6,913 bases of DNA from assembly GCA_022361535.1 (NCBI GenBank), contig JAKSAU010000603.1, forward strand, positions 1 through 6,913. The letters run 5' to 3'. Positions 1-6,308 of the stretch are shown one piece after another. The position numbers and the translations under genes were made by a program. The stretch's first letter is position 1. Every line of letters begins with the position of its first letter. The DNA is from Desulfobacterales bacterium. GTDB taxonomy: Bacteria > Desulfobacterota > Desulfobacteria > Desulfobacterales > Desulfobacteraceae. The notes under the pieces were generated by a model. The model saw only the letters and a list, made by a program, of their open reading frames with translations, made no database searches and was not told the origin of the DNA.

Positions 1-813
1 CTTTCGGATTGTTACATCCCATACAGTGGATATCATTAAGCCTTTTTCCGGAAGTGGAATATTTTTGGCAGTGATGTAAGATGGCTCGCTCCCCTTTCGA
101 CAGATTGGAATATCTTCCCAGATCATTTGCGAAGGATCACCTGTTGCACAATCAGTTATAACCCGAGTTTTAATTTGTTCTCTAAAAACAGGATCTTCAT
201 ATACTGAAGACCAAAAATCGTCCGGGTCAACGAGAGCTTCTCTTTTAGTTTGGTAAAACTCTGGGAACTTATCATTCATATACTCAAAGGTCACAGTGGG
301 ATCGACAGAATTTACTGCGATACCGATTGGCAGATTTTCCAGGACCGCATTTATGAAATTCTGGTTCTCCTTAAGTGATGTTTCCATCTTTTTACGCTCT
401 GTAATATCTCGGGCTGAAGCAAAGGTGATGCCCCGCTTAGGAAGCGGATGGGAGGTCCATTCCAGCCAACAATATGTACCATCAGAACATCTATATCGAT
501 TTGTGAAATTTATCACCTTTTCTCCAGGTTTTAATTTGTCATTAACGACAGATATCGTTGCTTCAATATCTTCAGGGTGCACGAAATCGAGAAAAGAAGT
601 GTTTAATAATTGTTCCTCTTTGAAGCCTAATAACGACGTAAATGCAGGATTTACTTTTAAAAACTTCGAGGTATTTATATCTGCAACACATAGCAAATCA
701 GGTGCTAAGGAAAATAATTCAGAATATATTTCATACTCTTTCTTAAGTTTTGTATTTTCGTTCTTTAATACCTGAATTTGCTTTTCCAAATCATAAGAAC
801 TGTTATTGCTCAT
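1..813 (-). CDS. Tandem-PAS signalling protein, N-terminal part (probably a soluble sensor histidine kinase); cut by the left edge
   Basis: The open frame starts with ATG at 813 and runs without a stop to base 1, giving 271 residues; the C-terminus lies outside the window. Residues about 8-30 form a heptad-like charged helix (coiled coil). A first PAS domain follows at about 31-140, with the typical SLAPDLLCVAD opening, an FLKVNPAFTSLLGF segment, an HPED turn and the closing DITERK junction. A second PAS-like domain covers about 147-271 and ends in the analogous DVTIRK. No hydrophobic segment or signal peptide is seen, so the protein should be cytoplasmic. PAS domains sense small ligands, redox state or light, or mediate dimerisation; the ligand cannot be told here. 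The output domain is missing: a HisKA/HATPase kinase is most likely given the neighbours, but a GGDEF or other output is possible. The start is supported by AGGTG 4 nt upstream (818-822). It lies 103 bp downstream of the chemoreceptor gene on the same strand. Confidence 0.85.
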   Translation of the reverse strand, partial: MSNNSSYDLEKQIQVLKNENTKLKKEYEIYSELFSLAPDLLCVADINTSKFLKVNPAFTSLLGFKEEQLLNTSFLDFVHPEDIEATISVVNDKLKPGEKVINFTNRYRCSDGTYCWLEWTSHPLPKRGITFASARDITERKKMETSLKENQNFINAVLENLPIGIAVNSVDPTVTFEYMNDKFPEFYQTKREALVDPDDFWSSVYEDPVFREQIKTRVITDCATGDPSQMIWEDIPICRKGSEPSYITAKNIPLPEKGLMISTVWDVTIRK

Positions 814-858
814 ACTGCACCTGTTCTATCCTCGATGGTCTTCTTTGTAAGGCACGAT

Positions 859-887
859 AACTTAAATGCACAAAGAAAATTTGCCAA
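859..887 (-). promoter_or_regulatory. Possible weak sigma-70-type promoter for the PAS gene
   Basis: In the 103-bp gap between the chemoreceptor stop and the PAS-protein start, the minus strand reads TTGGCA (882-887), a 17-bp spacer and TAAGTT (859-864). This puts a start near 852 and a leader of about 40 nt. The -35 matches the consensus at 5 of 6 positions but the -10 at only 3 of 6, so this is a candidate only. The gap shows no convincing intrinsic terminator, so read-through from the chemoreceptor gene is an equally good way to express the PAS gene. Confidence 0.25.
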
Positions 888-916
888 TGTACTATTACCC
901 TCTTGCAACCAAATTC

Positions 917-2599
917 TCAGACCTTAAACCGGCTAACCAACTGGTTTAAGTCAATTGAAAGTTCAGACAATTCAGAGGCCTTGCCAGTTAAAACTGTGGC
1001 ACTCCCTGATATTTCTCTGACTGAAAGATTCATTTGCGAAATTTCTTTACTCGACTCATCCATCACAACAGAGTTCTGGGACAGGTTGTTGTTTATCTCG
1101 TCCAGTCCTTTTGATGCTTCACTAACGCTGCTGGAGATTTCCGAAGTTGTAACGGCCTGTTCTTCTGAAGCAGCTGCCATGGATGATACCTTCTCATCAA
1201 CATCTGTTACGATTTGAGAAATATCCTCTACAACCCGTGTCCCTTCTTTCGTGCTCAACTGAATTTTCTCAATCTGGGTTTTTATATCACGTGTTGCATC
1301 TGCTGTTTGGCTGGCCAGCTCTTTAATCTCATTGGCGACAACAGCAAAGCCTTTCCCGGCCTCGCCCGCCCTGGCAGCTTCAATTGTGGCATTAAGGGCT
1401 AACAGGTTGGTCTGCTCTGAAATGTCTGAAATAATGTCAGTCACTTTCCCGATTTCATCTGAGTAGGTTGCCAACTCATTAATTGTACCAGTAGCCGTCT
1501 GGGTTTTTCTTACCGCTTCACTGGTTACTAATCTTGTTTGCTCAGAATTCTTTGCTATCTCGTTTACTGTCGCCCCCATCTGCTCGGCTGAAGCTGCTAT
1601 CATTGCAATATTTGTATTGGATTGCTCCATGGCCGCAGCAATGGTTGTAGTATTCGTGCTAATCTCCTCAGTGGAGGAGGTAACAACATTAATTTTTTCC
1701 GCAGAAAGATCGGTTTCTTGCGAAAGGCTGGTTGATATCGTTTTAAGTTCATTGGATGCGTTTCCAAGTCCCTTGGCATTATCACCAACCTGACAGATCA
1801 TTTGTTGCAACGCTTCAAGGAAGTCATTAAACAAAGAGGAAACATGTCCTATTTCATCATTGTTTTTTACATCGATACGATAAGTAAGATCGCCTTCTCC
1901 TTTTGATAACTCTTCAAATTGCTCTTTCAAGCCAAGAAGGCCTTTTCGAATTCTCATAATAGTGAGACTACCCAGAATGGAAATAAGAATTCCTCCCAAA
2001 ATGAAAGCTGCTAAAATAACAGTTTCCAATTTCCTGGCAGTTTCTGCTGCATTTACCACTTTGGCATTCAATCGCATGCCAGATACTTTCTGCAAGTGAT
2101 CAATTTTCTGTTCAAAAGTATAAATATGACCCTTTAAAGGCTTCATCATTTTGTTACCTTGTTGGGGAGTGATTTCATCATTTTTCAAGACGTTATCAGC
2201 CAGATCCAGAAATCCTTTATAGTATTGTCCATAAGCCTCTTCTGCTTTGGAAAGAGCTGCCCGGTCTTCTTCCGGCAGATGAAGGACTTCCAAATCTAAT
2301 TTTTTCAAATGAGCCAAACGTTCTTTTACCTGTGCTGAAACCGTTTTAAACTTGCTGATATACTTTTTTTGCTTTTCAGGATTCCCTATAGTTAAAAAGA
2401 AATCTTTCTCATATCTTCGATGCTGTAATGCTTCTATCTTTAGTTCCTGTGAATTAGACATGAATTCAACATCTTGTTCCACAAGTTCTCGAGTCAATTC
2501 TGTGCTTGAGTTAATGCCATAGTAACCTACCATCCCAATGGTAATTGCTGCGGCAAGTGAAATACCAAAAGTCAGTACCAGTCGTTTTGTGATTGTCAT
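917..2599 (-). CDS. Methyl-accepting chemotaxis protein with HBM-like or four-helix sensor domain
   Basis: Membrane chemoreceptor of 560 residues that binds a ligand outside the cytoplasmic membrane and controls CheA/CheW. TM1 is about residues 8-28 after a short basic N-terminus. A helical extracytoplasmic domain of about 165 residues (29-192) contains an RRYEKDFFL segment resembling the start of HBM (helical bimodular) or related four-helix sensor domains. TM2 is about 193-214, HAMP about 215-268, and a long coiled-coil signalling domain follows. Its conserved hairpin tip is at about 382-429 ([19 protein letters not shown], then [15 protein letters not shown]). The protein ends in RFKV without an NWETF-type CheR/CheB tether. 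The start at 2599 is chosen over an ATG at 2725 because GGAGG lies 5 nt upstream and because the longer version would add an unlikely extension that overlaps the upstream gene. It sits 56 bp downstream of the Cys-cluster gene, probably in one transcript. Ligand unknown. Confidence 0.95.
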   Translation of the reverse strand: MTITKRLVLTFGISLAAAITIGMVGYYGINSSTELTRELVEQDVEFMSNSQELKIEALQHRRYEKDFFLTIGNPEKQKKYISKFKTVSAQVKERLAHLKKLDLEVLHLPEEDRAALSKAEEAYGQYYKGFLDLADNVLKNDEITPQQGNKMMKPLKGHIYTFEQKIDHLQKVSGMRLNAKVVNAAETARKLETVILAAFILGGILISILGSLTIMRIRKGLLGLKEQFEELSKGEGDLTYRIDVKNNDEIGHVSSLFNDFLEALQQMICQVGDNAKGLGNASNELKTISTSLSQETDLSAEKINVVTSSTEEISTNTTTIAAAMEQSNTNIAMIAASAEQMGATVNEIAKNSEQTRLVTSEAVRKTQTATGTINELATYSDEIGKVTDIISDISEQTNLLALNATIEAARAGEAGKGFAVVANEIKELASQTADATRDIKTQIEKIQLSTKEGTRVVEDISQIVTDVDEKVSSMAAASEEQAVTTSEISSSVSEASKGLDEINNNLSQNSVVMDESSKEISQMNLSVREISGSATVLTGKASELSELSIDLNQLVSRFKV

Positions 2600-2604
2600 T
2601 GTTT

Positions 2605-2609
2605 CCTCC
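2605..2609 (-). promoter_or_regulatory. Ribosome binding site that fixes the chemoreceptor start
   Basis: The minus strand reads GGGAGGAAACAATG. The GGAGG core lies 5 nt before the ATG at 2599, a near-ideal Shine-Dalgarno. The alternative in-frame ATG at 2725 would lie within the 3' part of the preceding gene and would put 42 extra, non-membrane residues ahead of TM1. Confidence 0.85.
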
Positions 2610-2623
2610 CAAGTGGTTGTCAC

Positions 2624-2649
2624 GGTCATATCAACAATTGATAATGACC
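2624..2649 (-). other. Intercistronic hairpin between the Cys-cluster gene and the chemoreceptor gene
   Basis: GGTCATATCAA (2624-2634) and TTGATAATGACC (2638-2649) are inverted repeats. They form an 11-bp stem with one bulged A around a 3-nt loop. In the transcript the hairpin begins 6 nt after the stop codon of the 133-residue gene and ends 24 nt before the chemoreceptor ATG, leaving the Shine-Dalgarno free. No U-run follows, so a canonical intrinsic terminator is unlikely. It could protect or mark an mRNA processing end, partly attenuate transcription, or be a DNA-level operator. The structure is seen; its role is inference. Confidence 0.6.
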
Positions 2650-2655
2650 TAATCT

Positions 2656-3057
2656 TTATAAGTTTCCTGTTAATAATCTTTTTTCTAAAATGGCTTGGAC
2701 TGCATGTGGCAGCAGGCAAGAACACTGCTCTCCACAGGAGCAGTCTGCACCGATATGAACAATCCTTGGATCCAGCTTCCTGATGCGGTTACAATATCCT
2801 TCCAAATGTGGAGTAAGATTGACTAGCAGCTTGATGTCAACGAATTGCTGCTGCATCTTTTCCAGGAACGTCACATCTGCCTCAACACCAATATAAAAGA
2901 CAACTATGGTCTCTCCGCTGAAGCATTTGGTAAACTCGGACTGAAATTGGTCATGATTAGACGTTATAATTCCAAGACTTTTTGAAAACGCTTCTATCCT
3001 TTTAAGGAATTGTTGATTAAGCGTCGTAAAATACGGATTATAAATTATAATTTTCAT
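2656..3057 (-). CDS. Unrecognised 133-residue protein with a CxCxxxCxC cluster
   Basis: I do not recognise this family. The protein is small, with no signal peptide or membrane segment. Alternating hydrophobic strands and amphipathic helices (KIIIYN at 2-7, a helix at about 14-28, TIVVFYIG at 50-57, DIKLLVN at 74-80, RIVHIG at 98-103) suggest an alpha/beta fold like a receiver. The acidic pocket and invariant lysine of a true receiver are not apparent. It has six cysteines: C45, C89 and a tight cluster C106, C108, C112, C114 (CSCGEQCSC), which could bind a metal or act as a redox switch. It is the first gene downstream of the predicted sigma-54 promoter and lies 56 bp ahead of the chemoreceptor. 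A shared transcript suggests a role tied to that receptor or to the upstream two-component system. The start at 3057 is the only good ATG before an in-frame stop at 3088-3090, but the Shine-Dalgarno is weak. Confidence 0.8.
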   Translation of the reverse strand: MKIIIYNPYFTTLNQQFLKRIEAFSKSLGIITSNHDQFQSEFTKCFSGETIVVFYIGVEADVTFLEKMQQQFVDIKLLVNLTPHLEGYCNRIRKLDPRIVHIGADCSCGEQCSCLLPHAVQAILEKRLLTGNL

Positions 3058-3100
3058 ATGCCATGCATTGTTTAGATGTAATTGGTTTCATCACCTATTA

Positions 3101-3115
3101 ACAAGAAGCATGCCA
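3101..3115 (-). promoter_or_regulatory. Predicted sigma-54 (-24/-12) promoter of the Cys-cluster and chemoreceptor operon
   Basis: The minus strand reads TTTGGCATGCTTCTTGTT. Against the sigma-54 consensus YTGGCACG-N4-TTGCW it keeps the -24 TGGCA and the exact 12-bp register to the -12 element. It differs at one base of the -24 block (T for C) and has GT rather than GC at -12. The predicted start is near 3089, giving a leader of about 32 nt before the ATG at 3057. An intact sigma-54 activator gene ends only about 130 bp upstream, which raises the likelihood. The GT at -12 may lower promoter strength. Confidence 0.6.
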
Positions 3116-3200
3116 AATGTTTCGATTCGGCTTTTTACCAATATATTCAAATAGTTGTTGAGATTTACAGATAGGGGTTAAAAACTGCAGATGACGTATA

Positions 3201-3217
3201 TTCCAGTCCGACTGGAA
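3201..3217. promoter_or_regulatory. Palindromic candidate enhancer site for the NtrC-type regulator
   Basis: TTCCAGTCCGACTGGAA is a perfect 7-bp inverted repeat around a 3-bp centre. Its centre lies about 120 bp upstream of the predicted sigma-54 start at 3089, within the usual range for upstream activating sites bound by dimeric Fis-type HTH regulators. As RNA it could fold into a hairpin after the regulator gene, but no T-run follows in the transcribed direction, so a terminator role is less likely. Which regulator binds is inference from adjacency. Confidence 0.5.
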
Positions 3218-3232
3218 AACGACGAATGAATT

Positions 3233-3247
3233 TCCGACAGAATCGGA
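3233..3247. repeat. Short inverted repeat directly after the regulator stop codon
   Basis: TCCGA (3233-3237) and TCGGA (3243-3247) form a perfect 5-bp inverted repeat around 5 bases, ending one base before the regulator's stop codon (3248-3250). It shares the core TCCGAC with the larger palindrome (3207-3212), at a distance of 26 bp. It may be a second, weaker half of the same operator region or a small 3'-end hairpin. A 5-bp repeat can also arise by chance. Confidence 0.3.
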
Positions 3248-4690
3248 TTAAACAGACTGGTTTTTGAGATTGTATTTTTTGATCAATGCATAAAGCTGGC
3301 TTTTTTTAATCCCTGACTGGGAAATAACGGTTTCCATATGCCAATCATTTCTATCCAAAAGGGTTTTTAGATAGAGAATATCCAGCTTGGCTGAAGTGTC
3401 TTCCCTGAAAGACTTGAGGGAGGGTAACACTTCACCTTCGTATAGTGAGGAGAGCAACGGGCTAAAAGAGTCGGATACATAACGCTCTTTATTTATATCA
3501 GCTTTTTCTTGCTTAATATTTCTCTTTGCTTTGTGGACCCGTATTCTTTGAGGAAAAAACATGGGATATAATAAAGGAACACCCGGGTTTGAGATAATTG
3601 CTTTTTCAACTGCATTGGCCAATTCCCGGACATTTCCAGGCCAAGGATAATTTTCGAGCATCTCAAGGCTTTCGGGCAGGAGTGCCTTCATTTTACTTCC
3701 CGTTTTTTTGACAAACTGGCGAATAAAATGCTGAGTCAGTATCTGTATATCTGTTTTTCGATCACGAAGAGGGGGTAATTGAATAGACAATGTTTTCAAT
3801 CGATGGAGCAGGTCTTCTCGAAACTTACCTTCTTTGACCATTTTATCCAAGTCTCGGTTCGTGGCTGAGATCAGTCTGAAATTGCTCACAATTTCACTTG
3901 AACTGCCAACCGGTCTGAATTTCTTTTCCTGAAGGACTCGTAAAAACGTTTTTTGAAGAGAAAGGGGAAGTTCCCCGACTTCATCCAAAAACAAGGTCCC
4001 TTGGTCTGCCTTTTTGACAAGGCCGTCAGCCTTTTTATCTGCTCCTGTAAAAGCACCTTTAACATGACCGAACAACACACTTTCAACCAGTGTCTCAGGA
4101 AGAGCTGAACAATCTACAATAACATACTCACCTGTAATATTAAGATGATTGGTATGAATCGCTTTTGCAAAGAGTTCTTTTCCCGTTCCGGTTTCTCCCT
4201 GAATCAAAACATTTGCATCAGAGGCCGCACATGCCGCAATCTGGTCAATACATTCTTTTATTTTTCTGCTCTGGCCAATAATTTCGCTTGTATCCATAAT
4301 TATCGGGATAACTTTGCCTTTACAGGCATCACGGTAATCCAGAGCCCTTTCCAGTAGTAGCTGAATTTCGTTTTTATCAAAGGGTTTGGTTATATAGTCC
4401 CAAGCGCCATTTCGTATGGCAGTTTCCGCGCCGGACGAATCACCCAATGCAGTAATGATAATCACCTCAGGAGCTGAGTGGCTTTGTCGAATTGAGGGCA
4501 GCACATCCAACCCATTTCCGTCCGGTAGATTAATATCCAAAAAAACCACATCATACGTCTCTTCATTTACAAGGGTTAGCCCTTCTTTAAGAGTTGCTGC
4601 CGTGGAAACCTGATGATTCATTTTTTTGATACGCTCAGACAGGCTAATCCGTATCAGTTTTTCATCATCTATAATTAGAATGGATGCCAT
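3248..4690 (-). CDS. NtrC-family sigma-54-dependent response regulator
   Basis: A 480-residue bacterial enhancer-binding protein. When phosphorylated it oligomerises and uses ATP hydrolysis to open sigma-54 RNA polymerase complexes. The receiver domain covers residues 1-120, with acidic pocket D8/D9, phospho-acceptor D52 and K102 in TKPF. The AAA+ domain covers about 136-375: Walker A GETGTGKE (165-172), an intact sigma-54-contacting GAFTGA loop (212-217), Walker B GTLFLDE (231-237), ATNRDL (276-281), the FREDLLHRL arginine region (290-298) and WPGNVREL (350-357). A long charged linker (about 383-430) precedes a Fis-type helix-turn-helix at about 436-475. All catalytic motifs look intact, so it should be a functional activator. 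The start at 4690 has GAGG 7 nt upstream, overlapping the hybrid kinase stop; only 4 nt separate the genes. That kinase is the likely phosphodonor, and the downstream sigma-54 promoter the likely target. Confidence 0.96.
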   Translation of the reverse strand: MASILIIDDEKLIRISLSERIKKMNHQVSTAATLKEGLTLVNEETYDVVFLDINLPDGNGLDVLPSIRQSHSAPEVIIITALGDSSGAETAIRNGAWDYITKPFDKNEIQLLLERALDYRDACKGKVIPIIMDTSEIIGQSRKIKECIDQIAACAASDANVLIQGETGTGKELFAKAIHTNHLNITGEYVIVDCSALPETLVESVLFGHVKGAFTGADKKADGLVKKADQGTLFLDEVGELPLSLQKTFLRVLQEKKFRPVGSSSEIVSNFRLISATNRDLDKMVKEGKFREDLLHRLKTLSIQLPPLRDRKTDIQILTQHFIRQFVKKTGSKMKALLPESLEMLENYPWPGNVRELANAVEKAIISNPGVPLLYPMFFPQRIRVHKAKRNIKQEKADINKERYVSDSFSPLLSSLYEGEVLPSLKSFREDTSAKLDILYLKTLLDRNDWHMETVISQSGIKKSQLYALIKKYNLKNQSV

Positions 4691-4694
4691 TCGA

Positions 4695-6308
4695 TCACCT
4701 CTTGTTTTGAAAAATTTCTCTGATTGCCATGGCTACTTCGCGGGTAGGGACCGGTTTTTTCAAAATTCTATTAAACATGTCCATTCCAGATTCTTGATCG
4801 GTGTCTAAATTCCCAGTAACGAGGATACTTGGTATGTCCGGCCTGATCTGGCGGATTTTCTCCACCAACCGGTTTCCGGTAAGTGCTGGCATAGTTAGGT
4901 CTGTAATCACTATGTCAAATGAATCGGCATTAGCTTCAAAATGTGCCAACGCCTCTTTTGAACTGATAAAAGGGCTGACCTGATACCCAAGATTGGATAA
5001 AAACTCTTTTGCCAACTGTGTTAATGTTTTTTCGTCATCAACATACAGTATCGTTTCATTGCCACGATAATCTTGCAAAGACATCATCGGTTCTATGGGG
5101 ACATCCCTATCTTCGCCTTCATGAACTGGGAGATATATTCCAAACACGGTCCCTTTATTCGGCCTTGAACTGATGTCAATGTGTCCCCTGGCTTCCCTGA
5201 TAATCCGGTGAACCGAGGACAGGCCCATCCCGGTCCCCTCCCCCTTAGGCTTTGTAGTAAAAAAGGGGGTCAGAGCTTGATCCAAAATCTCTTCACTCAT
5301 TCCATGGCCGTTATCTTCAACGGTAAGACAGACATAATTGCCATTCTGGATTTCTCCAAATCGAGTCTGGATAGGCTCTAACAATTGTAGATCTTTTACT
5401 TCAATCGAAATGTGCCCTCCGATTTCCTTCATGGCATAGGCAGCATTGGTGCAAAGATTCAAAAGAACCTGGTGAAGTTCTGTTCCTTTAACCATAGCCT
5501 TTTTTGTTGCAGTCGCATCCAAGGTCAACTCAATGGAACTTGGCAAGGATGCCTTAAGCAATTTTACAGCTTCCCTTGCTATCCCTTTTACATTTACCGG
5601 ATTTCGTGTGTCTCCATCCTCCCTTGTATATGCCAGTATTTGAGAGACCAGTTCCCTGCCTCGCTCACCACCTTCAGTGATATATCCGGCCCATTTTTTT
5701 ATTTCATCAGCATCTACTTCCTTGTCCGATATATCCTGAATCAATTCGGCGAACCCGAGTATACCGCTAAGTATGTTGTTAAAATCATGGGCAATACCAC
5801 TAGCCAGGGTGCCGACAGCTTCCATTTTGTAGGCTTGACGGAGCTCTTTTTCACGTTTTTTCAACTCTTGAGTCCGTTTTTTTACCATATCTTCCAGCTG
5901 GGTTTGATAGGCTTTATTTTCCGCTATGAGTTTAGCCTTTTCTAGGGCAGTTGCCACAGCATGTCCCATAATAGAAAAATCTTGAACCGGTTTTTCCAGG
6001 TAATCCCACGCACCATGGCGAAGAGCCATAACAACGTCCGCAATACGATTTGCTCCGGATACCACAATCATAGGGACATCAGGCAGCATCTGCCTGCCTT
6101 GCTTGAGTACATCCAAGCCGTCTACTTTCGGCATCCTCAAATCCAGCAGGACAAGATCGGGCTGTTCTGAGGCCATCTTGTCAAGGCCTATCTGGCCATC
6201 TTCAGCAAGTATGACCTCATAATCTTGATCTTCTAAATAGAACCGAAAACTTTTTCGGATATTTTTTTCATCGTCGATTATCAGAACTTTATGAACACAG
6301 TCTTCCAT
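4695..6308 (-). CDS. Hybrid histidine kinase, REC-HisKA-HATPase-REC
   Basis: A soluble 537-residue kinase with receivers at both ends. The first receiver (about 6-123) has D12/D13, phospho-acceptor D56 (LLDLRMP) and K106. A coiled coil (about 125-165) leads to HisKA with H174 in ASGIAHDFNNIL. The HATPase shows the N-box around N288 (LLNLCTNAAYAM), DNGHGM (332-337) and PFFTTKPKGEGTGMGL (348-363). The second receiver (about 418-535) has D424/D425, D470 (ITDLTMP) and K518. There is no TM, PAS or other sensor domain, so its input is probably phosphorylation of the first receiver, perhaps by the upstream kinase. The second receiver may be a phosphate relay or sink. No Hpt domain is present here or elsewhere in the window. 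Its ATG directly follows the upstream gene's TAG, with AGGAG 5 nt before it (6314-6318), so the two are translationally coupled. The domains are certain; the direction of phosphate flow is inference. Confidence 0.96.
   Translation of the reverse strand: MEDCVHKVLIIDDEKNIRKSFRFYLEDQDYEVILAEDGQIGLDKMASEQPDLVLLDLRMPKVDGLDVLKQGRQMLPDVPMIVVSGANRIADVVMALRHGAWDYLEKPVQDFSIMGHAVATALEKAKLIAENKAYQTQLEDMVKKRTQELKKREKELRQAYKMEAVGTLASGIAHDFNNILSGILGFAELIQDISDKEVDADEIKKWAGYITEGGERGRELVSQILAYTREDGDTRNPVNVKGIAREAVKLLKASLPSSIELTLDATATKKAMVKGTELHQVLLNLCTNAAYAMKEIGGHISIEVKDLQLLEPIQTRFGEIQNGNYVCLTVEDNGHGMSEEILDQALTPFFTTKPKGEGTGMGLSSVHRIIREARGHIDISSRPNKGTVFGIYLPVHEGEDRDVPIEPMMSLQDYRGNETILYVDDEKTLTQLAKEFLSNLGYQVSPFISSKEALAHFEANADSFDIVITDLTMPALTGNRLVEKIRQIRPDIPSILVTGNLDTDQESGMDMFNRILKKPVPTREVAMAIREIFQNKR

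Noticed and set aside
296..775. 159-residue plus-strand open frame
   Set aside because: It lies antisense to the tandem-PAS gene, has low-complexity Ser/Phe-rich content with no domain, and the minus frame encodes clear PAS motifs.
843..875. CTTTGT...ACAAAG inverted repeat before the PAS gene as a terminator
   Set aside because: The stem is only 6 bp with a 21-nt loop, is AT-rich and has no following U-run in the transcribed direction; probably chance.
882..887. TTGGCA before the PAS gene as a sigma-54 -24 element
   Set aside because: The bases at the required 12-bp distance are TT rather than GC, and no -12 element is in register.
2600..2725. Longer chemoreceptor starting at 2725
   Set aside because: The 42 extra residues overlap the end of the upstream gene and put a polar stretch before TM1, and an ideal Shine-Dalgarno precedes the internal ATG at 2599.
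3201..3247. Pair of inverted repeats as a rho-independent terminator of the regulator gene
   Set aside because: Neither stem is followed by a T-run on the minus strand. Position relative to the -24/-12 element fits operator sites better, though a weak terminator role is not excluded.
5412..5945. 177-residue plus-strand open frame
   Set aside because: It is entirely antisense to the HisKA/HATPase part of the hybrid kinase. Its hydrophobic, Phe-rich content is typical of a reverse-strand shadow and no plausible domain is visible.
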